Assembly (NCBI GenBank): GCA_963377175.1
Contig: CAUJNA010001446.1
Span: 2,120,498-2,184,497 of the forward strand
DNA: 64,000 nucleotides
Source: Effrenium voratum
Taxonomy: Eukaryota > Sar > Dinophyceae > Suessiales > Symbiodiniaceae
Reading direction: 5' to 3'
Positions 22,846 through 35,900 of this stretch are shown one piece after another (position 1 is the stretch's first letter; every line of letters begins with the position of its first letter). The translations under genes were made by a program, and so were the position numbers. A model generated the notes under the pieces. The model saw only the letters and a list, made by a program, of their open reading frames with translations, was not told the origin of the DNA and did no database searches.

Positions 22846-25191
22846 TACTTGCTCCAAGTCGGGCCCTCGTTGACTCCCTGCCTGACCGTCCTGAAGGTAA
22901 GGACTCTGCTGATACTTTTTGCGTATCTCAAAATTGGAAGCCACATTTTGGGCAACTCGCCCACAAAAGCCGAAAGACAGAAAGAAAGCCCGCTAATTTT
23001 GAGACATGCCCGCTTGGGCATCTTGTGAAGCCTCGGCGGTTCCATTTGAAAGTCTCAAAGAACAGGGCAGTGATGTGACCAAGTTCCCGAGCACCCTTGT
23101 CCCCCACTTACAATATTTAGGGCATCCACCGTACAAGGCCGCTTGGTAACTTACTTGGCACCTCATTTGGCCCGTCCGAAACTTTGTCTCACCCGAACCC
23201 TCCTAACGGATGGGTCGCTGGATATGTGCCTTCAAAGCTTCAGTCTTCTGGGTAGGCTCGCCTGAAATGAGGAATCCGCAAGCTTCACGGGTAGGTTCCC
23301 CTGTCGCAAGGTCTCCCTTAAACATCACCCTACTTGCCAGCTAACTCCCAAACTGGAAATCGAAAGGGCACCGCTTTTGAGGGCACCCCTTTGTGGTTGC
23401 AAAGGGAAATCAAAAAGGAACACCGCCATTTCCGTGGTCCCGGATGAAAAAAAATAGGAAGGACACGCCCAAAGAAAGGAAATCCCCTGCAGTGGGATGG
23501 AACATCCGCTTCGCACCTGGTGGTCAGTTGAAACCATGCCGAGTCGATGCCAGATTTTAGGCATCCAAAGGCCCGTCATCCTGAAATCACGTGACGTGCC
23601 TCTCAAAATGGGTTGGGGGGTGTTCAGGGGAAACCAAAAGTAAACCTATCCAAAGGCCCATCATCCTGGAATTTCAGGGAAAACCAAAAGTAAACTCACC
23701 ACCGGAGGGGTGCTTAACTTTGGGAACCCCCCACGCTTTTATCTCCCCTTTCTCGTGAACGCATTTGCCCCCCAGCCACCGCTCCCCTGAGCACGGAAAA
23801 AGAAAAACATCGGCGCCCGGCCCGCGCATGGGCGCGTCGAGCGTCGAAATGGCTCAGCGCAGGCGAAGTTTTCCGACTGCTCAATTGGACAAGAGTGAAT
23901 TGCTCGAGTCGAGCGTTCGTCATTCTCCCCACAACTATCTGATGCTTCCCGCCCTAGTCATCGTTGTTTGAAACGGCTTGACTGTAAGTGTTGGGATGTC
24001 AGACTGCAGTTTGCAGTCTTGAAGCATTGGGAGCTTTGTCTCTCAACCAATTGGCAAACAACTTGGATGGTTCCTGTTTCAGATGCCTCAAATGCTACCC
24101 TTTGCTAGATATCATGCATTTGTTTTTGTCCACCCGCTGGTAAGAGTGCTTCGGGTGATCGGTTTTCTCTCGGGGGAAAAAAAAACTGGGTCATTTGGGT
24201 TTCACTGGCTCTTAGAACCATGGTTTTGCGCGACAGAAACATACCCTTAAAGCAAGGGGACTCCCCAAGCCAGGACACGCATTCACCGACCAGGGGCTTA
24301 TTCACCATGCCTGGTGTTCAAGGGAGTTCACCCACCAAAATTCTGGTGTTTGTATGTTTTCAGGGTCCTAACGGTACCCGTTTTTGCCTTCAACTAGCTG
24401 ATTGGCAGCTTAGCGAACACGATCCATGTCTCGCAAGCGACACCTTTGCGCCCCTGGAGCCATACCGGAAAGGGCGGGCGCGGATGCCAGATGACGCGCT
24501 TTTTGCAGGCGCGCCTTTTGGTGGCCCACTCTCATTCTGGCAACAGTCCCACCTCAAAATGACTTTCATCGGTCTGTCTTTGCTTCGTCCATTTCCTTTT
24601 GGGGCTAGTGTCAAGGGAACCCAGGGGAAAAACGCAATTCTTGGGCACTCGAGCAACCAAGAGGTTGCACCTCTTGCTTCGGAATTTTATGGACGTAACA
24701 AGTGCTTCGTCTTCCAAAAACATACTTGGCAACATATGCCGGCAAAATGCTATCATCAAGCAAAGTTCCAACAACAGGTCCCGAACCTTGACACAAACAT
24801 CCAGTGACATCTGGGAAACTGTCACAAAACGAGGCGGGACTTCCCCCCCCCCCTCCCAAGAAAAAAAAGAAGAGCAAAAACGGGCGGCTTCCCTTTTGCT
24901 TCCTCCTAAACGTTAAACCTCCAAATGGGTACCCAACCCAAATTTTGCAGATGTCGGGCCCCGCCACAAGTGAAGGTTGACCCCCTTTTTTTGGAACACC
25001 CATTTTTCAGCGCGGCCAAAACCCCATTGACGCTGGGTTCTAAAATGGTCATAAAAGCTTATAGACTATAACCCTTAAGCCAGGCAGTAGAACCACCTTC
25101 TTAAACTGCCCGACTGGGAATCGGTTTTAAGCGCTGCTAGAGATGGGGTTTGTTGCCAGCAGTTATCAGCACATCTCCATGCCTTCATGTG

Positions 25192-25283
25192 GGTATGGGT
25201 CAAAATTAAACCAACAGGGGACCGCAGGTTTAGTCCATGTTTCCATTTGCCAGATTTCCATTTCGGGTACCTATGTTTGACCC
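25192..25283. repeat. F7 element
   Basis: GGGTATGGGTCAAAATTAAA to GTACCTATGTTTGACCCAC. Confidence 0.82.
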
Positions 25284-25508
25284 ACATGGATGTGGGTTTG
25301 AGGGTTTGCAGACTTTTCCCCTGCCCACTCTTCAAGAGCAAAAACCAAAAGCGTCGCCCCATCCAGGCACTTCCCGGCCAACAAAAAACCTGCACGAATC
25401 AGCCAAAGGCCTCCACATAGAGAGTGAAGACCTCGGGGCTTTGAGTCACGCAGTTCCCCAGGCGGTTTGTGAGCTTCCATTTGCGAATACGCCGGGGAAA
25501 AAATGAGA

Positions 25509-25593
25509 AAACATGTCCAGTGATAGATTCCGAGTTTCAAACCAACAAGGGAAAAAAATAAGGAAAAAAAATAGAAATAAAAAACTTAAGCAA
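25509..25593. repeat. F5 element
   Basis: ATGTCCAGTGATAGATTCCG to CTTAAGCAAATGGAAG with an A-rich centre. Confidence 0.8.
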
Positions 25594-26460
25594 ATGGAAG
25601 TTAGGGTTAAAAACTCCCACCTGCCTATGGGTAAAAGACCCTGTTGATCAATCACCTGAGAGAGCTCCGATGTGGAACTTGGCCAGATTTCGGTCGCCTG
25701 CAACCAGTTGGTTGCTTTAAACGGGAAACTTCCACTTGGGTGTCGCTTTATTACAGAATTGCGGTTTCCTCCCAGAAACATGGCTGATGAACCAACTGCC
25801 TTCACCTGACGTGTGCAAACCAAACTGTCCAACTTGTGAACTGCTATTTGGGTGTCCTTGTTTTCAGGGGACCCCAAAAATGGTGGCGTCCTCTTGTTTT
25901 CCATTTAAAACCACCAAGGGGTACCCTCAAACAGACCCACTTCGTGGACTTAGCCAGGGTTGGGTCCAGGTTGGGCTGATGGCCGGGTGCAAATTGTCCA
26001 GGCGATGCTTACCCAAAGGAAACGAAAAGGACCCTCGTAGTTCGCGAACATGGGTCCTGGTTCTCATTTCCCGGAAACTTGGTGAGTCCACCCTTGTGCT
26101 TCCCACAGTTCGGCCGCAATTAATCTTCACTGTGTCCTCCTAACGACATGGGAATTTGGTGATTGATTCCCATGTTCCGATGGTAACTTGGTAAGTATGC
26201 CCCAGGTCCTCCCCTTGACTACCGTAGATGACAGTAAATATTGACCGTTGCTCATAGCTTGACAGAACCTCAAATGCTACATTGCAAGGGGGGGGGGGGG
26301 GTAAAGAAAATAAGGAAAAAACGAGCGGGTACAACTATGAGGCTGCCACCGCATGTGGAAAATACTCACCTTTCCTTTGTCTGAAATGAAGCATTCCTAT
26401 GGCTTCGTCTCACTTTTAGGGGGACTCTCTCGGTATCACAGGGCTCCCCATGTTCCCTCT

Positions 26461-26573
26461 AGAGCCTCCAGTAGAGAGCTTAGAATAAGGGTACCAACTT
26501 TTTGTTCTGTAGCCTGTTTTAGTAGGGGAACCCTCCCCCAAAGGGGTGAGCAACTAGCTGAAAAAAACCTAGC
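26461..26573. repeat. F2 element, right end shortened
   Basis: CCTCCAGTAGAGAGCTTAG to CAACTAGCTGAAAAAAACC. Confidence 0.75.
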
Positions 26574-26914
26574 CCTTACTTAGACCTCACCCGAAGAAAA
26601 AAAAAAAAAAAAGCTCGCGTGAAACTGGCGAGCCAAAGGCAATTTCCCTTCAAGGGAGAACAAAAAAAAACATCGGCCAACCCAGGTTCACTTGGCTCCC
26701 AGGGACCCATCTGGTTCCGTAGGCCGAGTCCAAGATAAAAAAAAAGCCAAGTGAGTCACCTGCTCAAAACCGCTCGGTGCCAAAAATGGTCCTAATCCCA
26801 GAACCACTCAAGAATCAAGGAAGGCGGAGATCCGCGGCGATTTCTGGGGTCGTCCCTGACTCACCTTCAATCCCCGACTTTTCCCAGTCCAATAGTCACT
26901 TTTCGGCTCCCGGC

Positions 26915-26955
26915 CGCGTGGGACCGCGAGCTCTGCTCGTTCATGTGGGTGGAGC
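26915..26955 (-). CDS. Kinesin switch I exon
   Basis: 41 nt reading STHMNEQSSRSHA, the N-x-x-SSRSH switch I motif that senses the ATP gamma-phosphate. The acceptor is GTGAG|GC and the donor CACGCG|GCCGGG (GC). It is the most distal motor exon recognised; the DLAGSE exon was looked for further left and not found. Confidence 0.8.
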
Positions 26956-29900
26956 CTCACCGCTCTGCCCGCAAGAGGCTGGAAAGTTCTGTCTGTCTTA
27001 GCAGGGGAACCGAATCCCCCCAAAAAAGAAACGGTGAGAAAGGGCACCAATCGCTGGACCTAGTATCCCTGAACCAAATGAGTCACAACCAAAACCCGGA
27101 AACAAAAATGGTCGACCCAGAACTATGCTTCAAGAATTAAGGGACCCACGTTTTCCTGGTGGTTCCAGCCATCCCCTTAGTTTTCTAGTCTTTAGTTGGT
27201 TTAGTGGTAGTTGTCACTCTGCCCGCTAAAAGCCAAAGCAACATTTAGCAGGGGATCCGAGTCACAATCAAAGCCCGGGTGGATGAAGGCTGGTAAGGGC
27301 CAGTCCCAGCCAGAAATAGACACCAATTGAAGGGAACACCCGTTTCGCCTAGTCGTTTCGTCTAGTCTTGGAAAGAGACGGTTTTGGAAAGCCGTGTTTC
27401 CATATGAATATGGGCGCGTCTTTTGTTGAGGCTCGGCACCGCTTTCTTGGCCTTAAAGTCAAACCAGGCCGCTAACAAAAGACGCCCCCAAATTGTTCAG
27501 TGGGTTGTTGCGCCCAACCTCTCTTGAGAAACCTCCAGCCTAAAGATCATAGCCATACTGGCCCAAGGAAAGTCCAAACTTGTTGTTTGCCCACGAAAGG
27601 GTCCCAAGCTTACAGTCCAGGGACTCGGACAGGTGGAAAAACCCAACACCCTTCAAGGTGTCCTTGGGGGAAAACGGGCGTGAACTTCCTGGGTACGGTT
27701 CCCAAAAGAGGCCGAATGAGGCTTAGGGTCGATTGTGGGATCCTTTTGGTGGTTTCCCACATGTATACAGAGATATGATATAATGCCTATCTTTCTAGAT
27801 ATACACACATGTGTTTGTGTGTGTGCGCGTGTGTGTGTGTGTGTGGGTACAAACATGTCAAACATGACTTCGATTTCGCCCACGAATCAACGAATCGAGG
27901 GTCATCCTCGGGTTCCTTTAGGAGATCCCTCTTTCCTTTTGCCTTTGGCCCTTTGCCCTTGTTTAGTCACCAACTACTGCTGGTTTAGTCATCAACTAAA
28001 ACCCTTCAGTCACCAAGAATGCCAGATCCGCTGAACATACTGCGGATGGGTGCGAAATCCCTTTCGCACAACTTTGAAACCATGAAAACCATGGTCTGCT
28101 GGCATTTCAGGGTTTCTTCGGCGGTGCAAAATAAATTTCGTCCATAAGGCATGATTTTGCCATCCTTGCCGTGAACAGAATCTACGTGAACAGATTGGGG
28201 ACCTTCCTTCTGAAGGGACACAGAGGGGAGGTCCCTGCAGGAGGTTGACTAGTGTGAGGGCCAACGTTCCCGCTTAGAACGGTTCTATTCATAACCGGGC
28301 GGAGGTATGAATTCCCACGAAAACGGGGACACCTATTAATCAACCACTCGTTTCTTCCGGGGTTCCCATGAAATGGTCGAAACCAACCAGGCGTTCTGCT
28401 GCCGTCAGCATGACTAAATACGAATGGAAACCGTACGCTTTTAAGTTGGCCATACATGCTTCCAACAACCAAAAACACATCATGGGAATCTGACCATTTT
28501 TGGAGGGTGGATTGGTTGAGGAACACCCTTCAGCCATGTTCGGTGCCCTGAAAACTTCACCCATTTGGGGGCCCTCCACCTTTACAAACGGGGTACTTGG
28601 ATGTTCAACCTTAAGTAGGTTATAACTGACCCTCAAACTGCCGGTGTGAACCATTTTATCTGCAACAAAGGTTCAAACCATCTTGGAAGCCCCCGTGTTC
28701 ACAGTTGCAAGCCAGGCCCTCCAGTAGAGAGACTCAGGGTACCAACTTTTTTCTGTCGATTTTAGGGGAACCCTCCCCCCAAAAAAGAAAGGGTAAAAGT
28801 TGGCACTGCCGGGGGGCCTCGGGCCACCTGCTCCGGTTGCCTCTCGGTCGTTCGATCCGTTTCGAATCTCCCGCGCCTACTTGCCGCTGCTGAAGCCCCC
28901 GCCAGAGCGCCTGGAGCGCGTTGGGCTTCGGCAATTTGGGGGCCAAAACCGAAAAACCTGGGGCGAGACCAAAAGATCATGAAATGGGAGAGGGGAGAGG
29001 GGGAGGGGGAGAGGGGGGTACAATGGACACTCGGAGTCTGTTTTGCAAGCTCCTGTGGCCTTTTCCTTCTTCAAATATGGGAAGGGGACTGATGGGTGAA
29101 ATCCGTTACGTTGAAACCATGCGATTGCTTGATGGTATTTGCAGGGACATCATTCTTCCAGGGCTTCTTAGGTGCGAAATGGATTTCGTCCATCCACATC
29201 ACTTTGCCAAAAGGAGACGAAACTTTGGGCCCAAAAGGTGAGGTCTACACCCACCAATGGGACTCTTGCCACCAAAAGCAGCCAGCATCACCGACCAAGA
29301 AATGGGTGAATGCTGAGTGGGTTGGCCAGAAAACGCCTGGACTTGGGTACCACTGAAATGGTCAAGCCAAAAGTGACTAAAGTCCCAAAGTGGAAATAGA
29401 TCGGGAACTCTGGCGTGAATCTGATTCTGTTCCATATTTAGCGTACCCTAGAATGATAACATAGGTCTCTTCCTGCATGGATGGCCCCAAAAAGCTCCAC
29501 CAAACTTGTTTTTACCCCTACAATCCAGACCCCAAAAGTGACTCAAGTCCGAAACAGACCTCACGACCCGCGACTTGGCGGACACCCTCGGCATACCGTG
29601 GATGGCTGCGAGATCCGTCTCTCGCAGCACCCTGAGAAACCCAAGGGAGTGGTTCGATTCCAACAAACGCTGTGGGTTTTTTTTCGTCCCCGTGGCTTCG
29701 TTTTGTTGGCCGCAAAACGAGCGCGCGGAGGCCGGCACCCTTTTTTTCAATCGCTGTTGCCGCAACTGGCGATCCAGGTGGTTCGTAGATTTTGACCCCC
29801 TGGCTGGTCGTTTACTGCACTGAGCTCCAATGACGACTTCAAAACTGGGCTGTCCGTTTTCTGATCCCCTACTAAAAGTTGATGTCTAACTTTCAGTGGA

Positions 29901-32900
29901 TTACATGGCAACACGGCCACCTTTCACCAACTCCAAAAACCTCCTAAAAACCTGAAGAAGAAGAAAAACAGTGCCACAACGTTCAACCGGCCAAGATCCT
30001 CTCAAAAAGCCAAAAAAAAAAAAAAAAAAAAAACTTAACCACAACCCAAAAAAAGAAACTCAAAGAGCAAAAAAAAACTTCGGAGGAGGGATGTGCTTGG
30101 TTGCGCCCGCCCCCCCCCAAAAAAAAAGAAGCAAAAAGCCGCGGCGCCGGCCCTTCCTTCTCGCTGAGTCCTATGGAGACGCCCAAAAAAGCCGCACGCT
30201 GCCTGGAAGGCCTCGGTGAGGTTCCCGCAGGCGAGCTCCGACAGGCGCTCCACGTAGACCCCCCGCTGGAGGTCCTCCGGGGGCGGCAAGGTCGGGGCCG
30301 ATTTGGCGCGGACTTGCAGAAGTTTTTGGTGCCTGGTTAGCCAAGTTGCTGTTTTTTTCAGTCACTGTTGCTGGTTTTTGAGGTAAAGTGGATGGAAAAA
30401 AGCAGCAACTGGCTAACCAGGTTGTTTTTTTTTCTTTGAAGGGACGGCAAGAGGCCACGGGCCGAAATCCAAAGCCCGGATTTTGGCCCCCAGTGAATAT
30501 CCGATTCAATCCAACCACTAAAATAGGGAAGCCTAAAATGGGTGGTGGATTCACCTACCCCAAAATGGTACCATTGGTTTTGACCCACAGCCAAAAGGAC
30601 AACCGGAAAATCCGTCCCTGGGGTCAAAAAGTATCCTTGACGCATACCCTTGTCGGTCCCAATCTCGAGTTTCGGGATTTGCATTTCCACGCGACGAACC
30701 CAACACTTTTTTCTTGGGGAAGAGGGGGATGTCTTTCTGCCAAGTACAACCCAGATCGGAAAAAACCGTTTCGCCACTAGGTAACTAAGTAGCAGTTGTC
30801 CTGACTTCTAAGGCTGGCTCCCGGCCTTAGCCTACAAAATCAGAAAAGGAACCAAGTCCTGAGCCTACAAGACAGGGCTGTCCGCTTTCTGATCCCCTGC
30901 GAATAACTTAGCTGTAAGATGGAACCCAACCAGCTTTCACCACCCAGAGGCTCCCAATTTATTTGGGGCCCCACAACCAGGTTTTGAGACCCCCAAACAC
31001 CTCAGTGAGGTTTCCAATGCTTCGGGGTCTTTCGGGGCCTTCCATTGCAAGCCGAAGCGGATCAGAGACGCTCTGGGCAACTAAAACCCGCAAACCCCCC
31101 CCCAAAAGAAAAAAGAAAAACGCAGGAACTCGCTGGGAACCGCCAAGAACCAAAGAGCTGTACCTGGATTGCCAGTTGCTGCTTGTTTTTTTTCCGTGCC
31201 CTCAAAACCCCAAAAACCGATCGCAACAGTGACCGAAAAAGCGATCGCAACTTGGCTATCTAGGCAGGTTTCTGAATAGCAAATCAAACTTTGCGGGGCT
31301 CACATGTCTCACTACCCATCGGCCAAAAGAGACTTGGGTCTCAAAAGGAGCCCCTTGGACGATACAGGGTGCCTTTTGGTTCCCCTTTTTTTAAGCCACC
31401 GGAGTACGCTCAAAAAAGACGCACCCTTTGGTGGACATCATTTGGGGATTTCTGTCGTTTCAGGGTACGTCGCTGTCCACAGGAACCTGCCGCTCCCCGC
31501 TCTCGCCGACTAAGGGAATCAGAAGGGATCAAAAAACATCACTCTCGCCACCCCGGCGGGTTGAAAACTAAAAGCAATACTTCCATTTGGTTAAGACCCT
31601 GGAAAAAATCGACTGTCCAGTAGTGATAAATTCCTTTTGAAACCAACAAGGGAAATAAAAATAGATGAATAACATGTTCTTAAGCAAATGGAAGATTATG
31701 CCCCGGTCCACACGGAACCCATCCACCCCGCCGTCAGGTTCCATGGCGGAACGCGGAAAAAAGAGAGGGTCATGCACGACACGTCGGCCAAAACGCAAAA
31801 AAACCTCCGCCCACCGCTTGCGGCGAAGAAAAAAATGGTCCTCGCGGACTTGCAAGTTTGTGTTCTGAGGTTCCTGGGCACGGTAGCTCGAGTCGCCAGC
31901 AGTGGGTAGCTCCCTGGATGGCCAGTTGCTGCTTTTTTCCATGCACTTTACCCCAAAACCGATCGCAACAGTGACTGAAAACAGCGATCGCAACTTGGCT
32001 ATCTAGGTTGTCCCTTTTTGAGGGCCATGGAACCTGACGAGTCGGAGTCCTGGAGAACGATTTTCCCTTCAAAGGGACACTCCGGTAGGTTCCATGGCAA
32101 CGTGGACAGGAGGGACATTGCGCCTTTTTTTTGTGTGGTGTTAAAGGTAAACCACAAGGTTTCACCCACCCCAAAATGGGGGTCCAACCTAAAAAATTGG
32201 ACGAGCCACCCATGTGTCAAAATGTGAACCCAACAATGGGAAAAAAAGTGTCCAACCTAAACAAAGGATACCCCATGCGTCAAAATGGGACCCAAAAAAT
32301 GATTGGAAAGTCCAGTCGCCATTTGCAAAAACAAAGGGAAACGCGACGGGCTTTGAGTCAAAATGTCAGAAGAAAAAGAAAAGAACAAAAAGAAGAAAAA
32401 ACGGGGACCGGTTGAACAACCACGAACTCACAACCAGCATCCGCAGATCGCTCACCTCCGAACTGGGTGACTTCGCAATCGGCCCGCCAAACAAATGGGG
32501 ACTTCGGCGTTCCTGTTGGTTCCACTAAAAGTGGGGTCTCCCAACATGGGGTCCACTAAAAGTGGGTCTCTCTAAAGAGGCTCGGTCCCTAAAATGGGAT
32601 CCACAATTCAAATGCACCCGCGTGCAAGCTCTGGCAGGAGCACCTGCATCGGTGATACATATCTTCAATTGCTTTGCACATGGCTGTTATCTCCGGCGCA
32701 ATCTGGCACCGCATGTTGCAACAGCAGATTCCAGAGTGGCAGCAAACCCACCCCGAGCAGTCGCTTGGCTTTGCTGGACGTTCAGCAAATCTTGCACCTG
32801 ACTGCTGTCTCCGCCGGAATCTGGATTGCTCCATGTCGCAACTGCCCCAGATTCAACAATGGCAGCAAAAGCACGGCCAGCCGCTTGGATTTGCTTGACG

Positions 32901-35900
32901 TTCCTCCTCTGCTCTTGCACCTGGCTGCGGAGACGGCCGCCATAGTCAGAATCACTCCATGTCCCTACAGCCTCAGATTCCAAGATGGCAGCAAAAGCAC
33001 GCTCACTGGCTCGAACTTGCTTCACATTCCTCAGCTGAGCTTGCACCTCTGTCTCCACCGTCTGGCTGTTATCTGGATCGCCCCATGTCACCACCTCGCC
33101 CCCATGCAAAGCAGAGGCGCTGGACGAGTGGCGAGTCGCGAGCATCACTCTGTCCCCATGGCGATCTAGGTAGATCGCAAAGCTTGCGATCGCCTTTTTG
33201 GTGGTCAGCCACTGTTTGCGATGGGCTTGTTTCAGGGGGTTCAGGAGTGCATGTAAAAAAAGGGAGCCGCCCAGCTCGCATCAAGCCGCACGCATCAAGC
33301 TGCCGGCCCATTTCGAAAGGGCGGAGTGTGAGCTTCAAGCCATCCGAAACTCCCGAAGATCGAACGCGTCAAACCGGGCTCGGCAAAACATCCACCAACG
33401 AGAAGACATGAGGTGCAACTGTGCAGCTGAAAACCAGAACATGTGTCTTAGCTCAAGCCTTGTGTACTGAGGGGACTCCAAAACTTGGTTGACGTTGAAG
33501 GGGAGCAACAATTTAAGTTTCAGCAGCTAAGTGGTTGGATTCCCACTAAAACCACAATAAGCAAAAATGTAAAGAACGTTTGCCAACAACAACCATGACA
33601 GAAGGTCGGTCCTGCTGTTGCTCCTTGCCTCCATTTAAAGTCTTTGAACTAACCAACAAGGAGGTTCCCGAAAAGAAGACTCTAGGTGGAAGTCTGACGT
33701 CCGATGCTGGCCGATGCGCGGGAAAATGAAGGCTCCAAAAGCCTCGACACGCAATTCTGTCAAATGGAAATGGCTTGGATGGCATAGACAGGGTTCAGTC
33801 TTGGAAGACTTTGGATGGAAAAAATAAAGAGCCGCAGGTTACCCGGGTTTAGTGCTTTTTCTCCAAGGAGCCATTTTGGGCACATTTGCTTGAGCCACCT
33901 TTTCAACACTCGATTCCAGGGCACGGACCATTTCTATCTTCGTCGCTTTTGTTGGCACCGCCTAATAGCAAGCACTGCACAGCTCATTAACAAGCATAAC
34001 GCGGCTACGCTGATCGCCTTCTCTCAGTAGCACAGGCATCCAGCAACTGCGCAACTGCCAGATGGCCTCGCTGTGTAGCAAGATGCAATGGTGTACAGCC
34101 CTCGTTGCTCATCTTTTCTTTGTCAGCACTGGCATCCAGCAAGCAGCCCACAATTGCCTGACGGCCCTGCAGTGCAGCAAGATGCAATGATGTGCAGCCC
34201 TTCAAAGTTGCCTTCTCTGTGTCAGCACCGGCACCCAGCAAGCACCGCACAACTGCCTGATGGCCCTGCCTTGCAGCATGATGCAATGGTGATTTGCCCA
34301 AATTGTCTTCCTTATCTTTGTCAGCACCGGCATCCAGCAAGCACTGCACAACTGCTTGATGGCTGCGAAATGCAGCAATATGCAATGGCGATCTGCCCGA
34401 ATTGTCCGCCTTCTCTTTGTCAGCGCCAGCATCCAGCAAGCACTGCGCAACTGTCTGATGCCCCTGCCAAGCCGCAAGATGCAATGGTGTGGTGCCATGG
34501 TTAGCCACCTTGTCTTTGTCAGCACCGGCATCCAGCAAGCACTGCAAAACTTCCTGATGGCCCTTCTCTGCAGCAAGATGCAATGGTGTGTCGCCATTGT
34601 GGGCCGCTTTCTCTTTGTCAGCATCGGCTTCCAGCAAGCACTGCACAACTGCCTGATGGCCCTGCCTTGCAGCATGATGCAATGGTGATTTGCCCAAATT
34701 GTCTTCCTTATCTTTGTCAGCACCGGCATCCAGCAAGCACTGCACAACTGCTTGATGGCTGCGAAATGCAGCAATATGCAATGGCGATCTGCCCGAATTG
34801 TCCGCCTTCTCTTTGTCAGCGCCAGCATCCAGCAAGCACTGCGCAACTGTCTGATGCCCCTGCCAAGCCGCAAGATGCAATGGTGTGGTGCCATTGTTAG
34901 CCACCTTGTCTTTGTCAGCACCGGCATCCAGCAAGCACTGCAAAACTTCCTGATGGCCCTTCTCTGCAGCAAGATGCAATGGTGTGTCGCCATTGTGGGC
35001 CGCCTTCTCTTTGTCAGCATCGGCTTCCAGCAAGCACTGCACAACTGCCTGATGGCCCTGCCTTGCAGCACGATGCAATGGTGATTTGCCCAAATTGTCT
35101 TCCTTATCTTTGTCAGCACCGGCATCCAGCAAGCACTGCACAACTGCTTGATGGCTGCGAAATGCAGCAATATGCAATGGAGATCTGCCCGAATTGTCCG
35201 CCTTCTCTTTGTCAGCGCCAGCATCCAGCAAGCACTGCGCAACTGTCTGATGCCCCTGCCAAGCCGCAAGATGCAATGGTGTGTTGCCATGGTTAGCCAC
35301 CTTGTCTTTGTCAGCACCGGCATCCAGCAAGCACTGCAAAACTTCCTGATGGCCCTTCTCTGCAGCAAGATGCAATGGTGTGTCGCCATTGTGGGCCGCC
35401 TTCTCTTTGTCAGCATCGGCTTCCAGCAAGCACTGCACAACTGCCTGATGGCCCTGCCTTGCAGCATGATGCAATGGTGATTTGCCCAAATTGTCTTCCT
35501 TATCTTTGTCAGCACCGGCATCCAGCAAGCGCAGCGCAATTGCATGATGGCCCCGCTGTGCAGCCACATGCAAGGGTGTGGCGCCATTGTTTTCCGCCTT
35601 CTCTGTGTCAGCACCGGCATCTAGCAAGCACTGCACAACTTCCAGATGGTCGTTTGAAGAAGCGTTGTACAACGGTGTCTCCCATCTGTTTGTGGCAGTA
35701 GCATTGGGATCATGAGGCTTCTCCAACAGCTCTAGCACAAGCTGTGCGTCGCCCCTTTCCGCCGCTTGCACCAAGTCAACACCATTTGCCAAACTCTCTG
35801 CTTCACCCGTGACTGCTTGAACATATTGCCGTACAACGGCTGTCAGGCACTCAGCATTGTCCCACGGACTCTCTGGCCCCAACTTGCCTACGCCACTAGC

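Noticed and set aside
24220..24807. 195-codon plus-strand frame
   Set aside because: No domain, passes through several splice-like signals and mixed composition; the GC-rich centre (24400-24520) is open on both strands.
28762..28982. Plus-strand GC-rich frames around the F2 copy at 28.7 kb
   Set aside because: The minus strand carries the kinesin microexon ALWRGLQQRQV in phase with its neighbours, so the plus frames are shadows.
34088..35701. Plus-strand frames of 105-138 codons repeated every 396 bp, and a 472-codon minus frame
   Set aside because: Mirror frames of the ankyrin tandem repeat; low-complexity products with no family match.
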